From: Planobispora rosea
Lineage (GTDB): Bacteria > Actinomycetota > Actinomycetes > Streptosporangiales > Streptosporangiaceae
DNA length: 64,000 nt
Reading direction: 5' to 3'
Assembly (NCBI RefSeq): GCF_014648175.1
Contig: NZ_BMQP01000039.1
Coordinates: forward strand, 16,321-80,320
Below the pieces are notes generated by a model. It saw only the letters and a list, made by a program, of their open reading frames with translations, was not told where the DNA came from and did no database searches. Position 1 is the stretch's first letter. Each line of letters begins with the position of its first letter. The position numbers were made by a program, and so were the translations under genes. Of the stretch, positions 9,107 to 16,638 are shown piece by piece.

Positions 9107-9811
9107 ATGAAGAAGATGTTGCCGCGGATGTCCGCGGAGTCGCTGCCCGAGAGACTCGACAACCTGCCCGTGGAGGCGAAGGAGTTCCTCCAACTCGTGG
9201 CCGTGGACTTCAACGGGACCTACCACGTCTACCTGGCGTCGAAGGACGAGCGGATCAAGATGACCCGGCTCTCCATGAGCCTGCTGGCCGCCCCGTTCGC
9301 CGCCGCGGTCGCGCTCGCCAGCGCGAAGGTGATCTCACCGTCCGCCCTGATCACCTGGGAGCAGGCCCCGGCCTACCTGTTCGCGATGATCGCCGCGTTC
9401 GGGCTGCTGAGCTTCCTGCCGTTCCTGCGGCTGATCGAGGCGGTCAACGCGCACATGCGCACCGCCCGGGCGCTCAACAACTTCCGGCTGCTCTACGTGG
9501 TCCAGCTCAAGGACCACTTCTCCGCCCTCGGCTGGTCCCCGAACCTGCCGGTGGACCCGCGCTATCCGGAGACCTACGCGCCCCTCGCCTGGCCGGGGGT
9601 CAACGTGATGATGCTGGCCCTGGTCAACAGCTCCTACATCGCGATCGGCACGCTCGGTCTGCTCCGCTCGGACCCCAACCCGGCCGTGCTCATAGTGATC
9701 ATCGGCCTGCTCGCACTGGTCCACTACTTCGTCTACTACGTGCGCTCCAACGTCTCGCGCAAGCGCCGCCTTCCCCAGAATCCCTTCCATTTCCCCAACG
9801 TGGAGACTTGA
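9107..9811 (+). CDS. Four-TM membrane protein of unknown function, first gene of pyrimidine-themed set
   Basis: I do not recognise the family. The 234-residue product begins with a charged amphipathic part of about 50 residues (LPERLDNLPVEAKEFLQLVA), then two hydrophobic helices at about 52-73 and 88-110, a soluble loop with a YPETYAPLAWPG segment, and two more helices at about 163-183 and 190-210. The tail is basic. The architecture (charged N-terminus plus paired helices) is reminiscent of membrane effectors or anchors found with nucleotide-acting enzymes, but that is only a likeness. Its TGA shares a base with the ATG of the thymidylate-synthase-like gene, implying translational coupling and a joint role. 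Confidence 0.7.
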   Translation: MKKMLPRMSAESLPERLDNLPVEAKEFLQLVAVDFNGTYHVYLASKDERIKMTRLSMSLLAAPFAAAVALASAKVISPSALITWEQAPAYLFAMIAAFGLLSFLPFLRLIEAVNAHMRTARALNNFRLLYVVQLKDHFSALGWSPNLPVDPRYPETYAPLAWPGVNVMMLALVNSSYIAIGTLGLLRSDPNPAVLIVIIGLLALVHYFVYYVRSNVSRKRRLPQNPFHFPNVET

Positions 9812-10530
9812 TGGCAGAACTCCTCCGATTCGCGTCCTGTGGGGAGACCTGGATCTGGCTGATGAATCACGTGAGGAGCAACGGCGGACCCGCCGAGGAC
9901 GACAGGGGCCCGATCATCGAGGCCCCGCCGGTGCTCTTCGAGATCGCCGACCTCGGCTGGGACGATCCCGTCCTGGAGTCGTACGGCGACGCCGGCAAGA
10001 TCGCGCTCTACAGCAGCAAGTTCAGCGAGCTGACGGTCGTGCCCCCGTTCAAGTACAGCTACGGCGGCCGGATCCGCCGTTTCCAGGGGGTGAACCAGCT
10101 GCGGTGGGTCACCGACGTGCTGCGCGCGAAGCCGTTCAGCAAGAGCGGCTGGATCTCGCTGACCGCGCCCGGGGAGCGGCAGGACGCCGTGCCCTGCCTG
10201 ACCGCGCTGGCCTTCCGCCTGCGGGAGGGACGACTGGTCATGACCGCGACATTCCGATCCCAGAATGCCCTCACCTGCTACCTGAACTACGTGCCTCTGC
10301 GTAGTATCCAGTGCGAGGTCGCAGACGATCTCGAGGTGAGCTGTGGGGCAATGAGGATTTTCGTCGACGTTCCGCACATCTACGCCGTGGATGTGCCCGC
10401 GGTCGACGACATCCTCCGGCTGTCGGAGCGCGATGAGCTCAGCGAGGGAGAGTCGCTACCGGGTCCTGCTGGTCGATCTGGACGGGACCTTGATCGACTA
10501 CGCCCGGACCGAGGACAGCGCGCTTCGTGA
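9811..10530 (+). CDS. Divergent thymidylate-synthase-like protein
   Basis: A 239-residue protein resembling the ThyA/dCMP-hydroxymethylase fold. Recognisable positions: YGGRIRRFQGVNQL near 84-97, catalytic-type PCL with Cys129, beta-strand pattern FRLREGRL 135-142, phosphate-binding FRS 148-150, Asn159, and HIY 189-191. Compared with ThyA, the paired arginines after the helix are replaced (FSKSGW), and the Q and D of the QRSCD motif become F and N. The N-terminal folate and dimer motifs are not evident. So Cys and phosphate contacts seem kept, but substrate or cofactor choice should differ, as in enzymes that modify C5 of CMP, dCMP or UMP. The last 32 codons overlap the next gene and read as low-complexity sequence. 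Assignment by motif only. Confidence 0.65.
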   Translation: MAELLRFASCGETWIWLMNHVRSNGGPAEDDRGPIIEAPPVLFEIADLGWDDPVLESYGDAGKIALYSSKFSELTVVPPFKYSYGGRIRRFQGVNQLRWVTDVLRAKPFSKSGWISLTAPGERQDAVPCLTALAFRLREGRLVMTATFRSQNALTCYLNYVPLRSIQCEVADDLEVSCGAMRIFVDVPHIYAVDVPAVDDILRLSERDELSEGESLPGPAGRSGRDLDRLRPDRGQRAS

Positions 10531-11173
10531 GATCCACCGCCGGTTCTTCCGCAGCGGCCTGAGATCGTTCCTCCGCGACTTCCACGCGGTCAACGGGCCG
10601 CTCTGGGCCGCCTACCGCGAGCACCGGATCGATCTGGAGGAGCTGCGGCTGGAACGCTGGGCCCGGATGGGCGCCGGGACCGCGGTCGCCTCCGCGTTCG
10701 AGGACGCCCTCGGTCGGCACGCGGTCCTGTTCCCCGAGGCGCGTGAGGCGCTGCGGCTGCTGTCCCGGCGCTTCCGGCTGGCCCTGGTGACCGACGGGCT
10801 CCCCGCCGTGCAGCGGGTCAAGCTCCGCCGTACACGCATCGAGAGGTTCTTCCAGCGGGTGGTGATCGCCCCCGAGGCGGGCCTGCGCAAGCCCGACGGC
10901 GCGCTGCTCCACCACACCCTGTCGCTGCTGGAGGCCAAGCCCGACGACTCCCTGATGGTCGGCGACTCCGTGGTGAGCGACGGCGGGTGCGCCAGGGAGG
11001 CCGGGGTGGACTTCTGCTGGGTCGATCGCGCCGGCGGCGCCCGGCCGCCCGACGTCTCCGGCATCCCGGTCCGCTGGATCGTCACGGATCTCGGCGTCAT
11101 ATGGTGGTCCGTCTCCACGGACGTCTCGATGAACGTCTCCACCGATGTCGCCGTGGATGACGCACCCGCATAG
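10433..11173 (+). CDS. HAD-family phosphatase, YjjG-like pyrimidine nucleotidase
   Basis: A 246-residue haloacid-dehalogenase phosphatase. Motif I is DLDGTLID with Asp15 and Asp17, motif II LVTDG, motif III around KPDGALLH, and motif IV GDSVVSDGGCA. The cap helix pattern FHAVNGPLWAAYREHRIDLEELRLERW closely recalls the LW..YR....I..EELR..R signature of YjjG-type noncanonical pyrimidine nucleotidases. It would remove the 5'-phosphate from a pyrimidine nucleotide. ATG 10433 is the latest usable start before motif I, so the overlap with the preceding gene is about 98 bases, unusually long. It fits functionally with the thymidylate-synthase-like and OMP decarboxylase neighbours. Confidence 0.82.
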   Translation: MSSARESRYRVLLVDLDGTLIDYARTEDSALREIHRRFFRSGLRSFLRDFHAVNGPLWAAYREHRIDLEELRLERWARMGAGTAVASAFEDALGRHAVLFPEAREALRLLSRRFRLALVTDGLPAVQRVKLRRTRIERFFQRVVIAPEAGLRKPDGALLHHTLSLLEAKPDDSLMVGDSVVSDGGCAREAGVDFCWVDRAGGARPPDVSGIPVRWIVTDLGVIWWSVSTDVSMNVSTDVAVDDAPA

Positions 11174-11222
11174 CCGGGCCACCGCCCCGCCCCCACCTCC
11201 ACCCCTGCCCCCAGGAGACCGG

Positions 11223-12194
11223 ATGCCGCTGAAGAACGTTCTGGTAGCCATCGCGCCCCACGTCGGCGGACGCCGGGCCGGGTCCGCGCTCGGCTCCCTG
11301 CTCGCCGGGCGCGCGCAGGTCACCGTGGTGGAGTCGCTCGACGAGGATCCGGAGGCGCTGCGCGGGGCCCAGGTCGTCCTCACCGCCCTGGTCCCCGTCA
11401 CGGCCGCGCACCTGGACGCCGCTCCCGCCCTGGAGCTGGTCCAGTGCACCAGCCACGGATACGAGCACGTGGACGTCTCGGCGGCCCGCCTGCACGGGGT
11501 GCCCGTATGCACCATCGGCTCCAGCGACGCCGAGAGCCACAGCGTCGCCGAACAGACCTTCGCGCTCATGCTGGCCCTGGCCAAGCAGCTCGTCCCGGCG
11601 CACAACGCCCTGGCCGAGGGAGAGTGGCCGCTGCCCCGCGTGCGCGGGGCGCTGACCGAGCTGTCGGGCAAGACCCTCGGCATCGTCGGGCTGGGGGCGA
11701 TCGGCCGGGAGGTCGCCCGCCGGGCCGCCGCGTTCGGCATGACGGTGGTGTACACCTCCCGCACCCCGGCCGCCCCGGAGGTCGAGGAGCGTCTGGGGGC
11801 ACGCCGCCTGCCGCTGGAGGAGCTGCTGGGCACCTCCGACTACGTCAGCCTGCACGCCCCGCTCACCGGCGAGACCCGGCATCTGCTCGACGCCGGCCGC
11901 CTGGCCCTGCTCAAGCCCACCGCTTTCGTGGTCAACACCGCCCGCGGCGCGCTCATCGACCAGGACGCCCTCGCCGACGCCCTGGAGCGCGGCGCCGTCG
12001 CCGGGGCCGGGCTCGACGTCTACGATCCGGAACCCCCCGGCACCGGCCTGCGGCTGCTGCGGGCCCCCAACGTCGTGCTCTCCCCGCACGCCGGAGGGGT
12101 GACGCGGGAGGCCGTGGTCCGCATCGCCCTCGCCGCGGTGCAGAACGTGACCGACCACCTGGACGGCAAGCCGCCCCGGGACGTCGTCTCCTGA
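11223..12194 (+). CDS. D-isomer specific 2-hydroxyacid dehydrogenase
   Basis: NAD(P)-dependent dehydrogenase of 323 residues. Motifs: Rossmann GIVGLGAIGREVARRAAAFG, catalytic Arg in NTARGALID, Glu in DVYDPEPP, and His in LSPHAGG, all in the order expected for PGDH-like enzymes. It acts on a 2-hydroxy or 2-keto acid, but the specificity cannot be read. I used ATG 11223 after an AGGAG ribosome binding site; an upstream in-frame start would add a His/Pro-rich tail without homology. It sits 49 bases after the HAD gene and 24 before the decarboxylase gene, inside a set otherwise devoted to pyrimidine nucleotides, which makes a sugar-acid or ring-opened substrate conceivable. Confidence 0.9.
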   Translation: MPLKNVLVAIAPHVGGRRAGSALGSLLAGRAQVTVVESLDEDPEALRGAQVVLTALVPVTAAHLDAAPALELVQCTSHGYEHVDVSAARLHGVPVCTIGSSDAESHSVAEQTFALMLALAKQLVPAHNALAEGEWPLPRVRGALTELSGKTLGIVGLGAIGREVARRAAAFGMTVVYTSRTPAAPEVEERLGARRLPLEELLGTSDYVSLHAPLTGETRHLLDAGRLALLKPTAFVVNTARGALIDQDALADALERGAVAGAGLDVYDPEPPGTGLRLLRAPNVVLSPHAGGVTREAVVRIALAAVQNVTDHLDGKPPRDVVS

Positions 12195-12218
12195 ACTCCT
12201 CTGGCATGCTGATACGCC

Positions 12219-13052
12219 GTGAGGTCATTCGGAGGACGCCTGCGGGCACTCATCGACAGCCGGGGCCCGCTGTGCGTGGGGATCGACCCGAGTACGGCGC
12301 TGCTGGACGCGTGGGGGCTGGGGGACACCCCCGGCGGGCTGGAGAAGTTCGCCCGCCTCGCCGTCGAGGCGGTCGCCGGGTCGGTCGCGGTGGTCAAGCC
12401 GCAGTCGGCGTTCTTCGAGCGGTTCGGGAGCCGGGGCGTCGCCGTCCTCGAATCGGTGGTCGCGGACGCGCGGGCCATGGGCGCCCTAGTGATCATGGAT
12501 GCCAAGCGGGGCGACATCGGCAGCACCACGGCCGCCTACGCCCAGGCCTACCTCCACCCGGACAGCCCGCTCGCCGCCGACGCCGTCACGATCAGCCCCT
12601 ACCTGGGGTTCGGGTCGCTCCAGCCGATGGTCGACCTGGCTCGTGAGCACGGCGCCGGGCTGTTCGTGCTGGCCAGGACCTCCAATCCGGAGGCCGCCGA
12701 GGTGCAGCTGGCCACCGGTCCGGACGGGCGGACGGTGGCCGGCACGGTCATGGACCACGTCGCCGGGCTGAACCACGGCGCCGAACCGCTGGGCTCCGTG
12801 GGCGTGGTGCTCGGCGCGACGCTGACGGACCTCGACTATCCGGTGGCGCGGCTCAACGGGCCGATCCTCGCCCCGGGCGTGGGTGCGCAGGGCGCCACCT
12901 GCGCCGACACCGCCCGGCTCTTCGCCGCCGCCCGGCGCAACGTGCTGCCGTCGGTCTCCCGGGCCGTCCTCGCCGAGGGCCCCGACCCCATCCGCCTGCA
13001 GGACGCGGTGGACCGCCTCAACGACGAGGCCCGCGAGCACCTGTCCGCCTGA
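12219..13052 (+). CDS. pyrF: Orotidine 5'-phosphate decarboxylase, type 2
   Basis: Decarboxylates OMP to UMP. The 277-residue protein shows the type 2 family motifs: CVGIDPST, VVKPQSAFFERFG, IMDAKRGDIGSTTAAYA with the catalytic Asp-Lys-Asp array, and GAQGATCADT near the phosphate end. It begins at GTG 12219 with no good ribosome binding site, so it may be coupled to the gene before it or start leaderless. In actinomycetes pyrF normally sits in the pyr operon after carB or pyrD and before an integration host factor gene and gmk; neither side shows those here. It is therefore either a relocated housekeeping copy or a paralogue serving the neighbouring set. Catalytic residues look intact. Confidence 0.92.
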   Translation: MRSFGGRLRALIDSRGPLCVGIDPSTALLDAWGLGDTPGGLEKFARLAVEAVAGSVAVVKPQSAFFERFGSRGVAVLESVVADARAMGALVIMDAKRGDIGSTTAAYAQAYLHPDSPLAADAVTISPYLGFGSLQPMVDLAREHGAGLFVLARTSNPEAAEVQLATGPDGRTVAGTVMDHVAGLNHGAEPLGSVGVVLGATLTDLDYPVARLNGPILAPGVGAQGATCADTARLFAAARRNVLPSVSRAVLAEGPDPIRLQDAVDRLNDEAREHLSA

Positions 13053-13197
13053 TCGCCGCCCGACGTCTCCACATCCCGGCCTTCCGCTCTCCCGGCGTTC
13101 CCGTGTCTTGATGCCTGATGCCTGATGCCCTACTGTCCGTTTGATCCGTTATCGTCCGGTGTTCCTCCCACCGATTACCGGCCAGTAGGGTGACCGC

Positions 13198-13833
13198 GTG
13201 AACGGGACGAAGGTGTATCGCATCCTGCTGGTCACGGCGGGTCTGACAGGACTCGTCTGCACGTGGTGGCCGGCGGCCAGCCCGCTCAACCCGCCCGTCT
13301 ACTTCACCGTGCAGAGCACCATCATGCTGGTGGCCTACTACGCCTGGCTGCTGTGGCGGGAGGTCCCCTCCGCGCTCCTCAAGGGGGCGGTGACCCTCTT
13401 CATCTCGATCACCGGTCTGGTCTACCACTTCGTCCTGATGCACGGCGCCAGCCCGCTCGGCATGCTTCCCGACGGCCGGGGCGACGACGTGCTCGACATG
13501 GGGAACCTGCTGCTGCACTACGTGACACCGATCATGGCGATCGCCGACTGGCTGGTCTTCGACCGCACGCTCCGCCCGGCCTGGACCGTCCCCCTCCTCT
13601 GGCTGGCCTACCCCGCCTTCTACCTCGTCTTCGCCCTCACCCGCGGCGCCCTGCTCGACCCCGGCACCGAGCGCCGCTATCCCTATCCCTTCCTGAACGT
13701 CGACAGGCTCGGCTACGACGGGGTCGCCCTGCAGGCCGTCCTCCTCACGGCCTTCTTCGCCGCCCTCGGCTACGTCCTGGTCGCCCTGCACCGCCTGGCC
13801 TCCCGTACGGCCAGGCCCGCCGTCACCGCGTGA
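13198..13833 (+). CDS. Pr6Pr / FAR-17a-AIG1-like membrane protein
   Basis: A six-helix membrane protein of 211 residues. YFTVQSTIMLVAYYAW near residue 33 and NLLLHYVTPIMAIADWLVF near 102 match the Pr6Pr family, distantly related to the androgen-induced AIG1 hydrolases, in which a membrane-embedded Thr and His act on lipid esters. Both positions (a Thr in the first motif, the His in the second) are present. The late GYDGVALQAVLL segment is also usual. The GTG start at 13198 follows a GACCGC spacer and a weak ribosome binding site. Function in bacteria is unproven; the gene stands alone with a 145-base gap before it. Confidence 0.75.
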   Translation: MNGTKVYRILLVTAGLTGLVCTWWPAASPLNPPVYFTVQSTIMLVAYYAWLLWREVPSALLKGAVTLFISITGLVYHFVLMHGASPLGMLPDGRGDDVLDMGNLLLHYVTPIMAIADWLVFDRTLRPAWTVPLLWLAYPAFYLVFALTRGALLDPGTERRYPYPFLNVDRLGYDGVALQAVLLTAFFAALGYVLVALHRLASRTARPAVTA

Positions 13834-13902
13834 CCCGGCTCTTCCGGCGGCGAGGCCCCGGACCCCTGTGACGGGATCCGGGGCCTTGCGTGAACCGGCG
13901 GC

Positions 13903-16131
13903 TTACCGGAAGCGGCGGAGCCGGAGGCTGTTGCTGACCACGAAGACCGAGGAGAACGCCATCGCGGCTCCGGCGATCATCGGAGTGAGCAGGCCCAGCG
14001 CGGCCAGCGGCAGGGCGGCCACGTTGTAGGCGAATGCCCAGAACAGGTTGCCCTTGATGGTGCCGAGCGTGCGGCGCGACAGACGGATCGCGTCGGCGGC
14101 CACCCGCAGGTCGCCGCGGACCAGGGTCAGGTCGGAGGCCTCGATCGCCACGTCCGTGCCGGTGCCCATCGCCATGCCGAGGTCGGCCTGGGCGAGCGCG
14201 GCGGCGTCGTTGACGCCGTCACCGACCATGGCGACCGTACGGCCCTCGGCCTGCAGCCGCTTGACCACGTCGACCTTGTCGGCGGGCAGGACCTCGGCGA
14301 TGACCTCCTCGATGCCCACCGCGGCGGCGACCTGGCGGGCGACCGTCTCGTTGTCGCCGGTCAGCAGGACCGGGCGCAGGCCCAGGGCACGGAGCTGCCG
14401 GACGGCCTCGGCCGAGGTGGGCTTGACCACGTCGGCGACGGTGAGCACCGCGCGGGCCCGGCCGTCCCAGCCGACCGCGACGGCGGTCTCTCCCCGGGCC
14501 TGCGCCTGGGCGAGCTCGCGCTCCAGGTCGGCGGGGAGGTGCTGGGACCACTCGGCCAGCAGCTGCGGCCGGCCGACGAGCACGGCGCGGCCGTCCACGA
14601 TGCCCTGCACGCCCAGGCCCTCGACGTTGGCGAAGTCCTCGACCGCGGCGGTGGATCCCGCGGCGCGGGCGATCGCCTGGGCGATCGGGTGCTCGGAGGC
14701 CGACTCCAGCGCCCCCGCGAGCCGCAGGACCTCCTCCCGGTCCTCGCCCTCGGCGGTGAAGACGTCCTTGAGGGTCATCGTGCCGGAGGTCACGGTGCCG
14801 GTCTTGTCCAGGACGACGGTGTCGATCCTGCGGGTGGACTCCAGCACCTCGGGGCCCTTGATCAGGATGCCGAGCTGGGCGCCGCGGCCGGTGCCGACCA
14901 TGAGCGCGGTCGGCGTGGCCAGGCCCAGGGCGCAGGGGCAGGCGATGATGAGGACCGCGACCGCGGCGGTGAAGGCGGCGGCCGTACCGCTGCCGGTGCC
15001 GAGCCAGAAGCCCAGGGTGGCCAGGGACAGGGCGATCACGATCGGGACGAAGATCCCGGAGATCCGGTCGGCCAGCCGCTGGACCTGCGCCTTGCCGTTC
15101 TGCGCCTCCTCCACCATCCTGGCCATCTGGGCGAGCTGGGTGTCCGAGCCGACCCGGGTGGCCCGGACCACGAGCCGCCCGCCGGCGTTCACCGTCGCGC
15201 CGACCACGGCGTCGCCGGGCCGGACCTCCACCGGCACCGACTCACCGGTCAGCATCGAGGTGTCCACCGCCGAGGCGCCCTCCTCGACCACGCCGTCGGT
15301 GGCGATCTTCTCGCCGGGCCGGACCAGGAAGCGGTCTCCGGTCTTGAGCCTCTCGACCGGAACGAGCTCCCCGGAGGCCAGCGTGACCTCCTTGGCGCCC
15401 ATCGACAACAACGCCCGCAGCGCGGCGCCCGCCCGCCGCTTGGACCGGGCCTCGAAGTAGCGGCCGGCCAGGATGAAGGCGATCACTCCGGCGGCGGCCT
15501 CCAGGTAGATGTTGCCCGCCCCGTCGCCCCGGGCGAGGGTGAACTCGAAACCGTGCTTCATGCCGGGCGTGCCCGCCGTACCGAAGAACAGCGCCCACAA
15601 CGACCAGCCGAACGCGGCGAGCGTGCCCAGCGAGACCAGGGTGTCCATGGTCGCGGCGCCGTGGCGCAGGTTGGTCCAGGCCGCCCGGTGGAACGGCCAG
15701 CCGCCGTAGGCCACGACCGGCCCGGCCAGCGCCAGCGAGAGCCACTGCCAGTTGTCGAACTGCAGCGCCGGGATCATCGCCATCGCGACGACCGGCACCG
15801 ACAGCACGATGGAGGTGATCAGGCGCTGGCGGAGCGGGGCCAGCTCGTCACGCTCGTCCCCCGCCTCCTCCCGCCCGTCCTCTTCCCGTACGGCGGGCAG
15901 CTCGGCGGTGTAGCCCGCCTTCTCCACCTCGGCGACCAGGTCCTCGGGACTGACGTTCCCGCCGTAGGAGACCTTCGCCTTCTCGGTGGCGTAGTTGACC
16001 GTCGCGGTCACCCCGTCGAGCTTGTTGAGCTTGCGCTCGATCCGGTTCGCGCAGGAGGCGCACGTCATGCCGCCGATGGCGATCTCGATCTCGCCGCCGC
16101 CGGCGGGCGGCCTGGTGGTGGTCATGGACAT
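13903..16131 (-). CDS. copA: Copper-exporting P1B-type ATPase
   Basis: Pumps Cu(I) out of the cytoplasm at the expense of ATP. The 742-residue protein has an N-terminal metal-binding domain with GMTCASC, TM helices, actuator motif LTGES, ion-site CPC in IACPCALGLATPTALM, phosphorylation motif DKTGTVTSG, SEHP, and hinge VGDGVNDAAAL. The last two helices carry YN and MAFSS, which complete the Cu(I) site. The ATG at 16131 is preferred because GGGAG lies 6 bases before it; a longer frame upstream lacks a ribosome binding site. It is transcribed after copZ and the secreted copper-related gene, probably under the CsoR-like site at 17706. Confidence 0.96.
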   Translation of the reverse strand: MSMTTTRPPAGGGEIEIAIGGMTCASCANRIERKLNKLDGVTATVNYATEKAKVSYGGNVSPEDLVAEVEKAGYTAELPAVREEDGREEAGDERDELAPLRQRLITSIVLSVPVVAMAMIPALQFDNWQWLSLALAGPVVAYGGWPFHRAAWTNLRHGAATMDTLVSLGTLAAFGWSLWALFFGTAGTPGMKHGFEFTLARGDGAGNIYLEAAAGVIAFILAGRYFEARSKRRAGAALRALLSMGAKEVTLASGELVPVERLKTGDRFLVRPGEKIATDGVVEEGASAVDTSMLTGESVPVEVRPGDAVVGATVNAGGRLVVRATRVGSDTQLAQMARMVEEAQNGKAQVQRLADRISGIFVPIVIALSLATLGFWLGTGSGTAAAFTAAVAVLIIACPCALGLATPTALMVGTGRGAQLGILIKGPEVLESTRRIDTVVLDKTGTVTSGTMTLKDVFTAEGEDREEVLRLAGALESASEHPIAQAIARAAGSTAAVEDFANVEGLGVQGIVDGRAVLVGRPQLLAEWSQHLPADLERELAQAQARGETAVAVGWDGRARAVLTVADVVKPTSAEAVRQLRALGLRPVLLTGDNETVARQVAAAVGIEEVIAEVLPADKVDVVKRLQAEGRTVAMVGDGVNDAAALAQADLGMAMGTGTDVAIEASDLTLVRGDLRVAADAIRLSRRTLGTIKGNLFWAFAYNVAALPLAALGLLTPMIAGAAMAFSSVFVVSNSLRLRRFR

Positions 16132-16192
16132 CGCTACTCCCGTTGCATGCTCTCTCAATGGTGCGCGGTCCGCGACCGCGAGGGGTAATCGG

Positions 16193-16224
16193 GGCCCGGG
16201 TGGCGGAGCCGTGTCACCCGGGCC
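16193..16224 (-). terminator. Hairpin between copZ and copA
   Basis: A perfect 10-base-pair inverted repeat (16193-16202 with 16215-16224) encloses a 12-base loop. There is no U-run after it in either direction, so it may act as a processing or attenuation element that lets copZ and copA be expressed at different levels. Confidence 0.35.
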
Positions 16225-16262
16225 CGTGGGCGAGGATCAAGACCCTGGTCCGTGGACGAGGA

Positions 16263-16544
16263 TCAGGAGCAGCCGCCCGAGCCGCAGCAGGCGCCGGCCT
16301 TCTCGGCCCCGGCGGCGTCGTCGTCCCGGGCCTCGACGCGCCCGGCGAGCTCGTAACCCGCCTCGTCCACCGCGGCGCCCACGGCGGTGTCGTCGAGGGC
16401 GGCGCCGCTGGTCACCGTGACCAGCTTGGCGGTCAGGTCGACGTTCACCCCGGTGACACCCTCGATCTTGCTCACCTCGGAGGTGACCGAGCTGACGCAG
16501 TGGCCGCAGGTCATGCCCTCGACCCGGTAGGTGGTGACGGTCAT
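16263..16544 (-). CDS. copZ: CopZ-like copper chaperone, HMA domain
   Basis: A 93-residue cytoplasmic metallochaperone. The heavy-metal-associated domain carries GMTCGHCVSSV near residues 10-20, the Cu(I) binding CxxC. After the domain an acidic linker leads to a C-terminal cysteine cluster, CCGSGGCS, which is longer than in a minimal CopZ and may bind extra copper. The protein would hand Cu(I) to CopA, encoded 130 bases downstream on the same strand. Start ATG 16544 follows GGAAGAGAG. Confident. Confidence 0.92.
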   Translation of the reverse strand: MTVTTYRVEGMTCGHCVSSVTSEVSKIEGVTGVNVDLTAKLVTVTSGAALDDTAVGAAVDEAGYELAGRVEARDDDAAGAEKAGACCGSGGCS

Positions 16545-16587
16545 GGCTGTCTCTCTTCCTGTATCGGTGGTTGTGGTCGGCTTGTCG

Positions 16588-16638
16588 TTCGGTGGCTGTG
16601 GTCGTTCGGTGGCTGTGGTCGTTCAGTGGCTGTGGTCG
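16588..16638. repeat. Three tandem 17-bp repeats at the end of the copper-protein gene
   Basis: Units at 16588-16604, 16605-16621 and 16622-16638 are identical or differ by one base (TTCGGTGGCTGTGGTCG), with a more diverged copy at 16564-16580. The last unit contains the stop codon and the HSH C-terminus of the gene at 16623. Seventeen is not a multiple of three, so copy-number change would alter the protein's tail. Confidence 0.75.

Noticed and set aside
12219..13052. Calling pyrF a duplicate copy outright
   Set aside because: Only this window is visible; whether a second pyrF exists cannot be judged, so it is reported as a question.
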